A stretch of 64,000 nucleotides of DNA from Anaerofilum sp. An201 (GTDB lineage Bacteria; Bacillota; Clostridia; Oscillospirales; Ruminococcaceae): contig NZ_NFJT01000003.1 of NCBI RefSeq assembly GCF_002160015.1, positions 107,079 through 171,078 of the forward strand, written 5' to 3'. The notes beneath the pieces were generated by a model. The model searched no databases. It was given only the letters and a program-made list of their open reading frames with translations, and had not been told where the DNA came from. Positions 16,207 through 25,019 of this stretch are shown here, one piece after another; within the stretch, counting starts at the first letter, position 1, and every line of letters starts with the position of its first letter. Position numbers and translations under genes: made by a program.

Positions 16207-16569
16207 ATGGCAAAAAATCTGGAGATCTCGTATCTGCTCGATTTTTACGGCGATGTCCTCACCGAAAAGCAGCGGGATGTGATGGAACAGTATTACAACG
16301 ACGATCTGTCGCTGGCCGAGATCGCGGAAAACTTCGGCATCACCCGGCAGGGTGTGCGGGACGCGATCAAGCGGGGCGAGGGCATTCTGCTCCGGCTGGA
16401 ACAGAAGGTGGGCTTCGCCGGGCGCTACCGCGCCATGCAGCAGAGCCTGGGCGAGCTGGAAGAGCTGGCCTCGGCCATCCGGCAGACCAACGCGCACTGT
16501 GCGGTGTCGGAGGACATCGACCGCAGTGCCGCACGGATGCTTGCGATCATCCGTTCACTTTCCGAGTAA
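16207..16569 (+). CDS. ylxM: YlxM/p13 family signal-recognition-particle-associated DNA-binding-like protein
   Basis: A 120-residue member of UPF0122. It has a sigma-factor region 4-like helix-turn-helix (LTEKQRDVMEQYYNDDLSLAEIAENFGITRQGVRDAIKR, about 19-56; only the family pattern is cited). In Gram-positive bacteria the gene almost always precedes ffh and the protein modulates SRP function. Sixteen bases separate it from ffh. The start ATG at 16207 follows GAAGGAGG. The C-terminal half is helical with no motif I recognise. Confidence 0.9.
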   Translation: MAKNLEISYLLDFYGDVLTEKQRDVMEQYYNDDLSLAEIAENFGITRQGVRDAIKRGEGILLRLEQKVGFAGRYRAMQQSLGELEELASAIRQTNAHCAVSEDIDRSAARMLAIIRSLSE

Positions 16570-16585
16570 CAGGAGGCGGGAGCCA

Positions 16586-17914
16586 ATGGCATTTGAATCT
16601 CTCAGCGACAAGCTGGGCCAGGTATTCAAGAAGCTGCGCGGCAAAGGCAAGCTGAGCGAAAGCGACATCAAGGCCGCCATGCGCGAGGTGCGGATGGCTC
16701 TTCTGGAGGCCGACGTCAACTATAAGGTCGCCAAGGACTTCATCGCCACCGTCACCGAGAAGGCGATGGGCCACGAGGTGATGGAAAGCCTCACGCCGGC
16801 CCAGCAGGTGATCAAGATCGTCAGCGAGGAGCTCACCGCCCTGATGGGCAGCGACGCCGCGCGCATCCACATCAAATCGAAGCCCCCCACCATCCTCATG
16901 ATGTGCGGCCTGCAGGGCTCCGGTAAAACCACCCACTCGGCCAAGCTGGCCAAATACTTCATCAAGCAGGGGCATCATCCGCTGCTTGTCGCCTGCGACA
17001 TCTACCGCCCGGCTGCGATCGACCAGCTGAAGGTGGTGGGCGAAAAGGCGGGCGCGCCGGTCTTTGAGATGGGGCAGGAAAAGCCCGAGATCATCGCCAA
17101 AAAGGCGGTGGCCTACGCCAAAGACCACGGCAACGACATCGTCATCCTCGACACCGCCGGCCGCCTGCACATCGACACCGAGCTGATGGCAGAGCTGCAG
17201 CGGGTGAAGGAAGCGGTGGAGGTGGACGAGGTGCTGCTGGTCATCGACTCGATGGCCGGCCAGGACGCCGTGAACGTCGCCAAGACCTTCAACGAGGCGG
17301 TGGAGGTGGACGGCATCATCCTCACCAAGCTGGACGGCGACACCCGCGGCGGTGCGGCGCTGTCGGCCCGCCAGGTCACCGGCAAGCCCATCAAGTTCGC
17401 CGGTGTGGGCGAGAAGCTGGACGACCTCGAAGTGTTCCACCCCGACCGGATGGCCAGCCGGATCCTCGGCATGGGCGACGTGATGAGCCTGATCGAAAAG
17501 GCCCAGCAGACCCAGGACGCCAAAAAGGCGGAGGAGACCGCCCGCCGGATGATGGAGAACAAGTTCGACATGAACGACATGCTCGACCAGTTCGCCCAGA
17601 TGAAAAAGATGGGCGGCGCGGCAGGCCTTCTGTCGATGCTGCCCGGCGGCAGCCAGATCAACCCCGACGACATCGACGAGAAGATCTTTGTGCGGATGGA
17701 AGCCATCATCCAGAGCATGACCCCCGCCGAGCGCGCAAAGCCCGCCATCATCAATCCCAAGCGCAAGCGCCGCATCGCCGCCGGCAGCGGCACCCGCGTG
17801 GAGGACGTGAACAAGCTGCTCAAGCAGTACGAGCAGATGAGCAAAATGCTCAAGCAGATCAAGAAGAACCCGCGCCGTCTGGGCGGTCTGGGGCGTCTGC
17901 TGGGCATGCGCTGA
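16586..17914 (+). CDS. ffh: Signal recognition particle protein Ffh
   Basis: A 442-residue SRP54 GTPase that binds signal sequences at the ribosome together with 4.5S/6S-like SRP RNA and docks with FtsY. The N domain is followed by the G domain, with GLQGSGKTT (G1), [20 protein letters not shown] (G3) and [13 protein letters not shown] (G4), and then a methionine-rich M domain ending [10 protein letters not shown]. The ATG at 16586 follows AGGAGGCGGG; the frame is open further upstream inside ylxM, but that extension is not part of the family. It is followed by rpsP. Confidence 0.97.
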   Translation: MAFESLSDKLGQVFKKLRGKGKLSESDIKAAMREVRMALLEADVNYKVAKDFIATVTEKAMGHEVMESLTPAQQVIKIVSEELTALMGSDAARIHIKSKPPTILMMCGLQGSGKTTHSAKLAKYFIKQGHHPLLVACDIYRPAAIDQLKVVGEKAGAPVFEMGQEKPEIIAKKAVAYAKDHGNDIVILDTAGRLHIDTELMAELQRVKEAVEVDEVLLVIDSMAGQDAVNVAKTFNEAVEVDGIILTKLDGDTRGGAALSARQVTGKPIKFAGVGEKLDDLEVFHPDRMASRILGMGDVMSLIEKAQQTQDAKKAEETARRMMENKFDMNDMLDQFAQMKKMGGAAGLLSMLPGGSQINPDDIDEKIFVRMEAIIQSMTPAERAKPAIINPKRKRRIAAGSGTRVEDVNKLLKQYEQMSKMLKQIKKNPRRLGGLGRLLGMR

Positions 17915-17990
17915 CCCGAACACGGTATTTTCCGGCATTGCCGGTTTCAAAAATACAATCAATCATACAATCAACCAGGAGGTGACAGGA

Positions 17991-18233
17991 ATGGCTGTTA
18001 AAATTCGTCTGCGTCGCATGGGCGCCAAGAAAGCTCCGTTCTATCGTGTTGTGGTGGCGGACAGCCGCTTCCCCCGCGATGGCCGTTTCATCGAGGAGAT
18101 CGGTTACTATGATCCCACCAAGGACCCCGTTGTCGTGAAGATCGACGGCGAGAAGGCCAAGAAGTGGATCGCCACCGGCGCGCAGCCCACCGATACCGTT
18201 CGCGCTCTGCTGAAGAAGTCCGAGATTCTGTAA
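17991..18233 (+). CDS. rpsP: 30S ribosomal protein S16
   Basis: An 80-residue S16 with the family start [14 protein letters not shown] and the [24 protein letters not shown] block. The ATG at 17991 follows AGGAGGTGACAGGA; a GTG nine bases earlier lies inside the ribosome site. It sits in the usual ffh-rpsP-khpA-rimM-trmD order. A small CCGGC-ATT-GCCGG hairpin lies just upstream in the 76-base gap after ffh and could affect read-through. Confidence 0.97.
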   Translation: MAVKIRLRRMGAKKAPFYRVVVADSRFPRDGRFIEEIGYYDPTKDPVVVKIDGEKAKKWIATGAQPTDTVRALLKKSEIL

Positions 18234-18253
18234 GGAATGGAGGAACCCGAGCC

Positions 18254-18487
18254 ATGGAAGAACTTCTGATCGCACTGGCCAAGGGGCTGGTGGATGACAA
18301 GGATTCCGTACGCGTGACCGTGGACGAGCCCAATGAGGACGGCGTGGTGGTCTACCACCTGTCTGTCGCAGAGGGCGACATGGGCCGCGTGATCGGCAAA
18401 CAGGGCCGGATCGCCAAGGCCATCCGTGTTGTGATGCGCGCCGCCGGCGTACATCAGGGCACGAAGGTCATGGTGGAAATCGACTGA
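18254..18487 (+). CDS. khpA: KH-domain RNA-binding protein KhpA (YlqC)
   Basis: A 77-residue single KH domain with the GxxG loop as GKQG in VIGKQGRIAKAIR. KhpA partners with KhpB/Jag in Gram-positive bacteria and affects cell length and envelope synthesis through RNA binding. The ATG follows GGAATGGAGG, 20 bases after rpsP. A terminator directly follows. Confidence 0.93.
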   Translation: MEELLIALAKGLVDDKDSVRVTVDEPNEDGVVVYHLSVAEGDMGRVIGKQGRIAKAIRVVMRAAGVHQGTKVMVEID

Positions 18488-18493
18488 AAGAAA

Positions 18494-18516
18494 GAGCCCC
18501 CGCCGGGCTCTTTTTT
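18494..18516 (+). terminator. Terminator between khpA and rimM
   Basis: GAGCCC (18494-18499), loop CCGCC, GGGCTC (18505-18510), then TTTTTT. It is short, so it may attenuate rather than end transcription into rimM-trmD, which have no clear promoter of their own in the 25 bases left. Confidence 0.8.
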
Positions 18517-18541
18517 CTTGGCATTCTAAAGGAGGCGCGCT

Positions 18542-19069
18542 GTGCTCAAACAATACTTGGAAATCGGCCAGATCGTCACCACCCACGGCGTGATGGGCGA
18601 GGTGAAGATCTACCCCTGGTGTGACAGCCCTGAGGTGCTGTGCGCCCTGCCGCGGCTCTACCTCTCCGAAGGCGGCCGCGCCGTGCGGGTGGAGTCCGCC
18701 CGCGTACACAAAAACATGTGCCTTGTCCAGCTGGAGGGCGTGCAGGGAATGGACGCCGGCCGCGCGCTGGTGGGCAAAACGGTGTGGGCGGCCCGTGCCG
18801 ACCTGGACCTGGAGCCGGGCCGCTGGTTCGTGCAGGACATCCTCGGCTGCACGGTGCAGGACGCCGACACCGGCGAGGTGTACGGCAGGGTGACCGACGT
18901 CTCCCACCCCGGCGCAAACGACGTCTACACGGTGAAAAACGACGCGGGAGAGGAATTTTTGTTCCCGGCCGTGCCGGCGTTTCTGCACAAGCTGGACCCC
19001 GAAGCCGGGCTGGTGCTGGTGCGCCCGATCCCGGGCATCTTCACGCCGCAAAGGAATGGTGACGAATGA
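18542..19069 (+). CDS. rimM: 16S rRNA processing protein RimM
   Basis: A 175-residue ribosome maturation factor that binds S19 and helps finish the 30S head. It starts at a GTG (18542) after AAAGGAGG. The N-terminal barrel has IGQIVTTHGVMGEVKIYPWCD, and the PRC-barrel half has RWFVQDILGCTV and VPAFLHKLDPEAGLVLVR. Its last four bases overlap the trmD start (ATGA), so the two are translationally coupled. Confidence 0.95.
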   Translation: MLKQYLEIGQIVTTHGVMGEVKIYPWCDSPEVLCALPRLYLSEGGRAVRVESARVHKNMCLVQLEGVQGMDAGRALVGKTVWAARADLDLEPGRWFVQDILGCTVQDADTGEVYGRVTDVSHPGANDVYTVKNDAGEEFLFPAVPAFLHKLDPEAGLVLVRPIPGIFTPQRNGDE

Positions 19070-19791
19070 GGATCGACATTGCAACCCTGTTCCCCGATCT
19101 GTGCGACACCGTGATGAGCGAGAGCATCATCGGCCGTGCCCGCAGGAAGGAGTGCTTCGAGCTGCACTGCCACCAGATCCGGGATTACACGCTCAACAAA
19201 CAGCGCCAGGTGGACGACTACCCCTACGGCGGCGGCCCGGGCATGGTGATGAACGCCCAGCCCATCCACGACTGCTGCCTGGAGATCATCCGCCAGAACG
19301 AGGCGCAGGGATTGCCGCGCCCGCACATCGTCTTTATGACGGCGGCCGGGCAGCCCTACACCGAGGAGAAAGCCCGTCAGCTGGCGCAGCTGCCCAATCT
19401 GCTCTTGGTGTGCGGACACTATGAGGGGATGGACGAGCGCGTGATCGAGGAGCTGGCCGACGAGGAGATCAGCATCGGTGATTATGTGCTCACCGGCGGC
19501 GAGCTGGCCGCGCTGGTGGTGGCCGACAGCGTGCTGCGGCTGCAGCCGGGCGTCTTGTCCGCGCCGGAAGGGTACCAGGAGGAAAGTTACTGGAACGGTC
19601 TGCTGGAATATCCCCAGTATACCCGCCCCGAGGTATGGCAGGGGCGCGCGGTGCCGCCGGTGCTTTTGTCGGGCCATCACGCCAACATCGAGGCATGGCG
19701 TGCGCAGCAGGCCCGCGAGCGCACCCGCCAGCGCCGCCCGGACCTGTGGGAAAAATACTGCAAAGACCGCGGCGAGACGGAAAAGGAATGA
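19066..19791 (+). CDS. trmD: tRNA (guanine-N1)-methyltransferase TrmD
   Basis: A 241-residue SPOUT-fold enzyme that methylates G37 of tRNAs with SAM, preventing +1 frameshifting. Family blocks: DYPYGGGPGMVM, CGHYEGMDERV, SIGDYVLTGGELAA and YTRPEVWQG, which together form the trefoil-knot SAM site. It is coupled to rimM by ATGA overlap. The 264 bases after it hold an eight-base-loop-free GAAA tetraloop hairpin (CAAAATC-GAAA-GATTTTG, 19838-19855) and the ptsH promoter. Confidence 0.97.
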   Translation: MRIDIATLFPDLCDTVMSESIIGRARRKECFELHCHQIRDYTLNKQRQVDDYPYGGGPGMVMNAQPIHDCCLEIIRQNEAQGLPRPHIVFMTAAGQPYTEEKARQLAQLPNLLLVCGHYEGMDERVIEELADEEISIGDYVLTGGELAALVVADSVLRLQPGVLSAPEGYQEESYWNGLLEYPQYTRPEVWQGRAVPPVLLSGHHANIEAWRAQQARERTRQRRPDLWEKYCKDRGETEKE

Positions 19792-19980
19792 CGGCACACT
19801 GTATAAAAAGTGCCGCAATATCCCACCATATACCATACAAAATCGAAAGATTTTGGCATGCTGGTATACTTTTATGACAATTTGAGAAAAACAATTGGCA
19901 AAAACGCCAAAGTGTTCTCTTTGCCTTCGCCCTGCTTTCTGCACAATGCACGAAAATATGAAAAATATATGTACGAGTGG

Positions 19981-20009
19981 TTGACGGAAAAAGCAGGATA
20001 GTATAAAAT
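19981..20009 (+). promoter_or_regulatory. Promoter of ptsH
   Basis: TTGACG (19981-19986), a 17-base spacer, TAAAAT (20004-20009), 47 bases before the ATG. Confidence 0.65.
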
Positions 20010-20055
20010 GTAACCAAAGCCCAATACTACAGATAGGAAACAGGAGTGTTCAGCT

Positions 20056-20319
20056 ATGTTTGTAAAAGAAGTTACTGTTGAGAATCAGGTCGGCCTGCAT
20101 GCCCGTCCCGCTACCTTCTTCATTCAGAAGGCGAACGAGTTCAAATCTTCTATCTGGGTTGAAAAAGAAGAGCGCCGTGTGAATGCCAAGAGCCTGCTGG
20201 GCGTGCTGAGCCTGGGTATCGTTGGCGGCACCACCATCCGCATCATTGCCGACGGTGCCGACGAGCAGGCCGCTGTGGAAGGCCTGATCAAGCTGGTCAA
20301 TTCCGGCTTCACCGAGTAA
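20056..20319 (+). CDS. ptsH: Phosphocarrier protein HPr
   Basis: An 87-residue HPr. His15 in GLHARPA accepts phosphate from enzyme I, and Ser46 in NAKSLLGVLSLG is the site used by HPr kinase for catabolite control. The presence of His15 excludes the Crh paralogue. Enzyme I is not adjacent. It has its own promoter and terminator and a strong AGGAG site, consistent with high expression. Confidence 0.96.
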   Translation: MFVKEVTVENQVGLHARPATFFIQKANEFKSSIWVEKEERRVNAKSLLGVLSLGIVGGTTIRIIADGADEQAAVEGLIKLVNSGFTE

Positions 20320-20333
20320 ACACTGCTGTGTTG

Positions 20334-20365
20334 GCCGCCCGGTTTTCGGGCGGCTTTTCTTTTTG
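20334..20365 (+). terminator. Terminator of ptsH
   Basis: GCCGCCCG (20334-20341), loop GTTTT, CGGGCGGC (20347-20354), then TTTTCTTTTT. Confidence 0.92.
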
Positions 20366-20394
20366 CCACAACCTCTCCGAAAGGACGGTCCCGC

Positions 20395-22230
20395 ATGACC
20401 AAGCAAGAGCTGTATCAAAAAGCCTGTGCACTGCCGCTGCTGCCGGGCGTGTATATCATCCGCGACAGGGAAGGCACGATCATTTACATCGGAAAGGCCA
20501 AGCGCCTGCGCACCCGTGTGTCGCAGTATTTCCGCGAGGGCGTCCCCCACGACGCGAAGGTCACCCAGATGATCCGCCACGCCTTCGAGTTCGACGTGAT
20601 CGTCACCACCAGCGAGTTCGAGGCGCTGGTGCTGGAGGCCAGCCAGATCAAGGCGCACAATCCCAAATACAACATCCTGCTGAAGGACGACAAGGGATAC
20701 AGCTATGTCCGCGTCAGTCCGGCGCCCTGGCGGCGGATCACCGCGGTGCTGCAGAAGGAGGAGGACGGCGCCGACTACATCGGGCCCTTCACCTCCAGCT
20801 TTGCGGTGCGCGAGATGGTGGAGACCGCCTGCACCGCCTTCCGCCTGCCCACCTGCGGGCGGCAGTTTCCCCGCGATATCAAGAAGGGTCGCCCCTGTCT
20901 GAACCTCCACATCGGCCGCTGCATGGGAGTGTGTACCGGCCGCATACAGCTGGAGGACTACGAGGAGAGCGTCACCGAAGCGCTGCGGCTCATCCGCTAT
21001 GGGAAGGGCGACATCATCAAGACGCTGGAGACACGGATGGAACAGGCGGCCGAGCGGCTGGATTTTGAAAAGGCCGCCCTGCTGCGCGACCAGATCGCCG
21101 CCATCCGCCGCATCGCACCGGGCCAGCGGGTGGTCACCGACGACGACAAGGAACAGGACGTCATTGCCTTTGCCGGGGCAGCCGGGGCGGTGTGCGCCGC
21201 CATTCTGCGGTTCCGGCAGGGGAAACTGCAGGATAAAAAGGAGTTCGTCTTTAAAGACAGCACTGACATCGACACCCTGCGGGAGGAATTTTTGCCCCGG
21301 TACTATCTGTCGGGCGGGGAGACGCCGCCGCGGGTGGTGGCGGTGGATGCCCCTCTGCCCGACCAGGAGCTGCTGGCCCAGGCCCTTTCGCAGGAGCGGG
21401 GCGGCAAGGTGCGTATCTACACGCCCGAGCGCGGCGACAACGCGCGGCTGGTGCAGATGGCGTATGTGAATGCGGTGGAGCGTCTGGCACGGGAAGCCGG
21501 GCGCGCGGGCATCGACCGGGCCGGCCGCCTGCTGGACGAAACAGCGCATCTTCTGGGCCTTTCCCAGCCGCCGCACATCATCGAGAGTTACGACATCTCC
21601 AACTGGGGCGACGGCACCAGCGTGGCCGGCATGATCGTGTATGAGGACGGCAAGCCGAAGAGGAGCGGCTACCGTACCTTCCGCATCCGCAGCGTGCTGG
21701 GCACCGACGACTACGCCAGCATGGCCGAGACCCTTTCCCGCCGCGCCGCCGAGTACGCCGCCGGGGCGTCCGGCCAGTTCGGCCAGAAACCCGACCTCAT
21801 CCTGTTGGACGGCGGACGGGGACAGGTCAGCGCGGTGCGCGGTGCGCTGGCGGGCACGCCGCTGGCCGATGTGCCGCTGTTCGGCATGGTGAAGGACGAC
21901 CACCACCGCACCCGCGCCATCGTCACCGCCGACGGACAGGAGATCGCCCTGTCGATGCACAGGGGCGTTTTTACCTTCATCACCGGCATTCAGGATGAGG
22001 TGCACCGGTTTTCCATCCAGTACCAGCGCCGGAACCAGAAAAAGAAAGCCTATTCCTCCACCCTCACCGCCATTCCCGGCGTGGGGCCTGCCACCGCGAA
22101 GGCGCTGCTGGCGGCGTTCGGTTCGGTGGGGGCGGTGCGCACGGCCACGCTCGAGCAGCTCGCCGCCGCAAAAGGGGTGAACAGCCGGGCGGCGCGCGCC
22201 GTCTGGGAAGCCTTTCACGGCGGGGAATAA
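20395..22230 (+). CDS. uvrC: Excinuclease ABC subunit C
   Basis: A 611-residue UvrC that makes both incisions in nucleotide excision repair with UvrA and UvrB. The N-terminal GIY-YIG nuclease (GVYIIRD...IIYIGKAKRLRTRVSQYF, described by parts) is followed by a UvrB-interacting UVR segment near 205-240, the RNase H-like nuclease domain with ESYDISNWGDGTSVAGM and LILLDGGRGQ, and C-terminal HhH motifs (IPGVGPATAKALL). The length is standard. The ATG at 20395 follows GAAAGGACGG. Confidence 0.97.
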   Translation: MTKQELYQKACALPLLPGVYIIRDREGTIIYIGKAKRLRTRVSQYFREGVPHDAKVTQMIRHAFEFDVIVTTSEFEALVLEASQIKAHNPKYNILLKDDKGYSYVRVSPAPWRRITAVLQKEEDGADYIGPFTSSFAVREMVETACTAFRLPTCGRQFPRDIKKGRPCLNLHIGRCMGVCTGRIQLEDYEESVTEALRLIRYGKGDIIKTLETRMEQAAERLDFEKAALLRDQIAAIRRIAPGQRVVTDDDKEQDVIAFAGAAGAVCAAILRFRQGKLQDKKEFVFKDSTDIDTLREEFLPRYYLSGGETPPRVVAVDAPLPDQELLAQALSQERGGKVRIYTPERGDNARLVQMAYVNAVERLAREAGRAGIDRAGRLLDETAHLLGLSQPPHIIESYDISNWGDGTSVAGMIVYEDGKPKRSGYRTFRIRSVLGTDDYASMAETLSRRAAEYAAGASGQFGQKPDLILLDGGRGQVSAVRGALAGTPLADVPLFGMVKDDHHRTRAIVTADGQEIALSMHRGVFTFITGIQDEVHRFSIQYQRRNQKKKAYSSTLTAIPGVGPATAKALLAAFGSVGAVRTATLEQLAAAKGVNSRAARAVWEAFHGGE

Positions 22231-22348
22231 ACCGGGACAGCTGGAATATTTGTGCAGGGTGCTATAAAAACAGCGAGAAAACCATGCATATACAACAAAA
22301 ACCGAAGCGCACTTTCCCGCTAAAGGTGTGGTTTCGGGTCGAAAAGCC

Positions 22349-22377
22349 TTGACAAAGCACGGCAAAGCACACATAAT
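22349..22377 (+). promoter_or_regulatory. Promoter of the rsmD-coaD operon
   Basis: TTGACA (22349-22354), a 17-base spacer, CATAAT (22372-22377), 46 bases before rsmD. The 190-base gap after uvrC also contains an imperfect long hairpin around 22302-22340 with no T-run. Confidence 0.65.
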
Positions 22378-22423
22378 AAAGCAATAGCCCGCCCACGCAC
22401 CGCAATGTAAGGAGGAGATACCC

Positions 22424-22981
22424 ATGCGCGTGATCGCAGGACAGGCACGCGGCACCAAGCTGACCGCCCTGCCTGGCGAAGAGATAACCCGCCCCACCAT
22501 CGACCGAGTCAAAGAGGCCATGTTCAGTGCCGTCCAGTTCCAGATCCCCGGCGCGCGCGTGCTGGATCTGTTTGCAGGCAGCGGCCAGCTGGGCATCGAG
22601 GCCCTTTCCCGCGGGGCACAGCGCTGTATCTTCTGCGACCAGAATCCCCAGGCCGTGGAGGTCATCAAGTCCAACTGCAAGGCCGCCGGCGTGTTCCGTC
22701 AGAGCCTGGTGGTGCAGATGGAGGCGCGCGCGCTGCTGGCCGGGACGAAGGAGCGGTTCGACCTCGCCCTGCTCGACCCGCCCTATCGCCGCGGAACCCT
22801 GGCCGACATCCTGCCCCTGGTGGCGGAGGTGATGGCGCCGAACGGCACCGTGCTGTGCGAGAGCGAACCCCAGGCGGTTTTGCCCGAGCAGGCCGGGACG
22901 CTGGTGCTGAAAAAACAGTACCGCTACGGGACCGTGCTGGTCTCGCGGTATCAGAACGAGAGCGGGGAGGAGAGCGAATGA
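22424..22981 (+). CDS. rsmD: 16S rRNA (guanine966-N2)-methyltransferase RsmD
   Basis: A 185-residue Rossmann-fold SAM methyltransferase that modifies G966 of 16S rRNA in the assembled 30S particle. RVIAGQARG and [12 protein letters not shown] are the family start; [20 protein letters not shown] binds SAM; DPPY is the N6/N2 catalytic motif. AAGGAGGAG precedes the ATG. Its stop overlaps the coaD start (ATGA). Confidence 0.95.
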   Translation: MRVIAGQARGTKLTALPGEEITRPTIDRVKEAMFSAVQFQIPGARVLDLFAGSGQLGIEALSRGAQRCIFCDQNPQAVEVIKSNCKAAGVFRQSLVVQMEARALLAGTKERFDLALLDPPYRRGTLADILPLVAEVMAPNGTVLCESEPQAVLPEQAGTLVLKKQYRYGTVLVSRYQNESGEESE

Positions 22982-23475
22982 GGATCGCAGTGTGTCCCGG
23001 CAGCTTCGACCCGGTGACGATGGGCCATCTGGACATCATCCGCCGTGCGTCCAGCCTGTTCGACAAGGTGATCGTGGCGGTCACCGTCAACCCGAACAAG
23101 ACCCCCACATTTCCCGCCGAACAGCGGGTGGAGTTCGTGCAGCGCAGCGTGCGCGACCTGCCCAATGTGGAGGCCTGCTGCTGCGAGGGCCTGATCGCGG
23201 AGTTTGCCCGGGAAAAGGGCGCCAGCGTGCTGGTGAAGGGCCTGCGCGCGGTGACCGATTTTGAATACGAATTTCAGATGGCGCTGATCAACAAAAAGCT
23301 CAACCCCGAGCTGGAGACCATGTTCATGACCACCAACAGCGCCTATATGTATCTGTCCTCGTCGGCGGTGCGCCAGGTGGCGGGCTTCGGCGGGGATGTG
23401 GCGGACTTTGTTCCGGCCGAGATCCTGCCGGATGTGATGGAGCGCTTTGCGCATGAAAGGAGCGATGTTGTATGA
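22978..23475 (+). CDS. coaD: Phosphopantetheine adenylyltransferase
   Basis: A 165-residue nucleotidyltransferase that makes dephospho-CoA from 4'-phosphopantetheine and [19 protein letters not shown] contains the TxGH nucleotide motif, [16 protein letters not shown] binds pantetheine, and [13 protein letters not shown] contains the ISSS-type ATP loop. The ATG at 22978 overlaps rsmD by four bases, and its stop overlaps the next gene in the same way. The frame is open upstream, but that extension is not part of the family. Confidence 0.96.
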   Translation: MRIAVCPGSFDPVTMGHLDIIRRASSLFDKVIVAVTVNPNKTPTFPAEQRVEFVQRSVRDLPNVEACCCEGLIAEFAREKGASVLVKGLRAVTDFEYEFQMALINKKLNPELETMFMTTNSAYMYLSSSAVRQVAGFGGDVADFVPAEILPDVMERFAHERSDVV

Positions 23476-23924
23476 ATATCAATCAGCTGCTGGATGTGAT
23501 CGACGAGGCTTTGGAGGACGGCCGTCCCATGCCCTTCACCGACAACCGCCGCCTGGTGGATGTGGATGTGGTGCAGGATGCGCTGGACAGCATCCGCCAG
23601 AATCTGCCGGAGGAGATCCGCCAGGCCAAAGAGATCGTGAACGACCGCAACAATATTCTGGGGCAGGCGCGGCGTGAGGCCGAGGCGATCGTGCGCGAGG
23701 CCAGAGAGCGCGCCGCCGCGCTCACCAGCGAGCAGCAGATCACCAAAGCCGCCCAGGCGAAGGCGGTGGAGATCCTGTCCAACGCCCAGAACGAGGCGCG
23801 CCAGATGCGCAGCGGCGTCATCGAATACTGCGACAACAAGCTGAAGGCGCTGGAGGAGAACATTGCCCACACCACCGCCGATGTCAAAACCCTGCGCGCA
23901 AATCTGCGCCAGAAAAATTCCTGA
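23472..23924 (+). CDS. Coiled-coil protein of the rsmD-coaD operon (DivIVA/ATPase-B-like)
   Basis: A 150-residue protein, mostly a long charged helix from about residue 30 to the end, rich in Ala, Glu and Arg ([23 protein letters not shown]). It resembles stalk-type proteins such as F/V-ATPase subunit B/E and DivIVA tails, but no catalytic motif is visible. It has no signal peptide or membrane segment. A conserved coiled-coil protein follows coaD in many Clostridia; its function is unknown to me. It is coupled to coaD by ATGA overlap and followed by a terminator. Confidence 0.8.
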   Translation: MNINQLLDVIDEALEDGRPMPFTDNRRLVDVDVVQDALDSIRQNLPEEIRQAKEIVNDRNNILGQARREAEAIVREARERAAALTSEQQITKAAQAKAVEILSNAQNEARQMRSGVIEYCDNKLKALEENIAHTTADVKTLRANLRQKNS

Positions 23925-23935
23925 ACGCAAACCGA

Positions 23936-23968
23936 CAAAAAACTGGCTTTTTGCCAGTTTTTTCTTTT
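23936..23968 (+). terminator. Terminator of the rsmD-coaD operon
   Basis: AACTGGC (23941-23947), loop TTTTT, GCCAGTT (23953-23959), followed by TTTTCTTTT. The A-run before the stem makes it potentially bidirectional. Confidence 0.9.
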
Positions 23969-23994
23969 GATAGAATAAAACCGCCCTCAAAGTA

Positions 23995-24023
23995 TTGCAA
24001 ACCACCGCCGCATCTGTTATATT
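23995..24023 (+). promoter_or_regulatory. Promoter of the AT-hook protein gene
   Basis: TTGCAA (23995-24000), a 17-base spacer, TATATT (24018-24023), 37 bases before the ATG. Confidence 0.65.
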
Positions 24024-24059
24024 ACAATAGACGAAAAATATGGAAAGGATGAAGCTTTC

Positions 24060-24341
24060 ATGCAGGAAGCGGCACTGCTGGAGCAACTGTGTACGATTAT
24101 AGAGGACGAAGAAAAGGCGCTGCAGGTGATGAAGCTGGTCTGTGAACGCGAGCGCCAGATTGTGCGGAATTTCACCACGCCGCCCCGGCGCGGCCGTCCG
24201 CGCAAACCGCTCCCGCCGGAGTTTGAGGAGGTCTACAAAGCCTATCGCGCCCATCGGATCACGCGCCTGCAGGCGCAGGAACGGCTGAGCATCAGTGCCG
24301 ATCAGTTCTACCGCATGATCCGCAAATACGAACAGAAATAA
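24060..24341 (+). CDS. Small AT-hook / helix-turn-helix protein
   Basis: A 93-residue protein I cannot name. An acidic N-terminal helix (about 1-38) is followed by RRGRPRKPLP (about 43-52), which contains the minor-groove-binding AT-hook core RGRP, and then by a C-terminal helix-turn-helix (ITRLQAQERLSISADQFYRMI, about 66-86) like the DNA-binding end of serine resolvases. Together these suggest a small DNA-binding protein, perhaps a nucleoid or regulatory factor. It has its own promoter and a GAAAGG site, and lies alone between the coaD operon and the dcw cluster. Confidence 0.8.
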   Translation: MQEAALLEQLCTIIEDEEKALQVMKLVCERERQIVRNFTTPPRRGRPRKPLPPEFEEVYKAYRAHRITRLQAQERLSISADQFYRMIRKYEQK

Positions 24342-24462
24342 CCGGGCTCCTTGCAGGCAGCAGGTCTTTTGCCGTGGCTCTGCCAGAATTTGGCGGGGCC
24401 GATTTTTTTACCCTCTTTTCGATTCGGATGCAATCTTCGACAAATTTCACGATGTATCTCTC

Positions 24463-24490
24463 TTGAAATTATGAAAACATCGGGTATAAT
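24463..24490 (+). promoter_or_regulatory. Promoter of the dcw cluster
   Basis: TTGAAA (24463-24468), a 16-base spacer, TATAAT (24485-24490), 70 bases before mraZ and immediately upstream of the MraZ repeats. Confidence 0.8.
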
Positions 24491-24502
24491 AATGATATAA
24501 CG

Positions 24503-24532
24503 GATGGTAGAAGTGGGTAAAAGTGGGTAAAG
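24503..24532 (+). promoter_or_regulatory. MraZ operator: three 10-base direct repeats
   Basis: GATGGTAGAA, GTGGGTAAAA and GTGGGTAAAG lie head to tail. MraZ is known to bind arrays of TGGG/A-type repeats at ten-base spacing upstream of its own gene. Here they occupy about +6 to +36 relative to the expected transcription start, so binding would block early elongation. The first copy is degenerate. Confidence 0.85.
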
Positions 24533-24559
24533 CCGCTTTTGCAGGGAGGGGATGGCTGT

Positions 24560-24982
24560 ATGCTCATCGGCGAGTTCAACTATGCCATCGACCCCAAAGG
24601 CCGTCTGAATTTCCCCGCCAAGTTCCGCGACGAGATGGGCGACAGCTTTGTCGTCACCCGCTGGCTGGACGGATGCCTGGTGGCCTTTCCCAAAAACGCC
24701 TGGGACAAGGTGTTCACCACCCTCTCCCAGGCGGGCCTGGCCGACGCCTACAAGCTGCGCCGGATGCTGCTGGCCAGCGCGGCCGAGGTCACGCCGGACA
24801 AGCAGGGGCGCATCCTGATCCCGCCCTCGCTGCGGCGGCATGCCGGCCTGGAAAAGGATGTCACCATCGTGGGGACCGACCCCTATGTGGAGATCTGGGA
24901 TACAGACCGCTGGAACCAGACTCTGGAAGCCGATATGGACAGCGCCGCCGTGGCGGCCGCCATGCAGGCGATGAAACTGTAA
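24560..24982 (+). CDS. mraZ: Transcriptional regulator MraZ
   Basis: A 140-residue AbrB-like ring protein that represses the dcw operon. Two halves each carry the DxxGR motif: DPKGRLNFPAKFR and DKQGRILIPPSLR. The start is the ATG at 24560 after GGGAGGGG; an in-frame TTG 21 bases earlier would place the ribosome site inside the gene. It opens the cluster and lies directly after its own operator repeats. Confidence 0.95.
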   Translation: MLIGEFNYAIDPKGRLNFPAKFRDEMGDSFVVTRWLDGCLVAFPKNAWDKVFTTLSQAGLADAYKLRRMLLASAAEVTPDKQGRILIPPSLRRHAGLEKDVTIVGTDPYVEIWDTDRWNQTLEADMDSAAVAAAMQAMKL

Positions 24983-25019
24983 AAAGGCCCCGCCCTCTGC
25001 GGGAGAAAGGAACAGCCCC

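Noticed and set aside
20050..22680. Open 876-residue frame on the minus strand across ptsH, uvrC and rsmD
   Set aside because: It crosses three well-supported plus-strand genes and two regulatory regions; no ribosome site or domain is visible.
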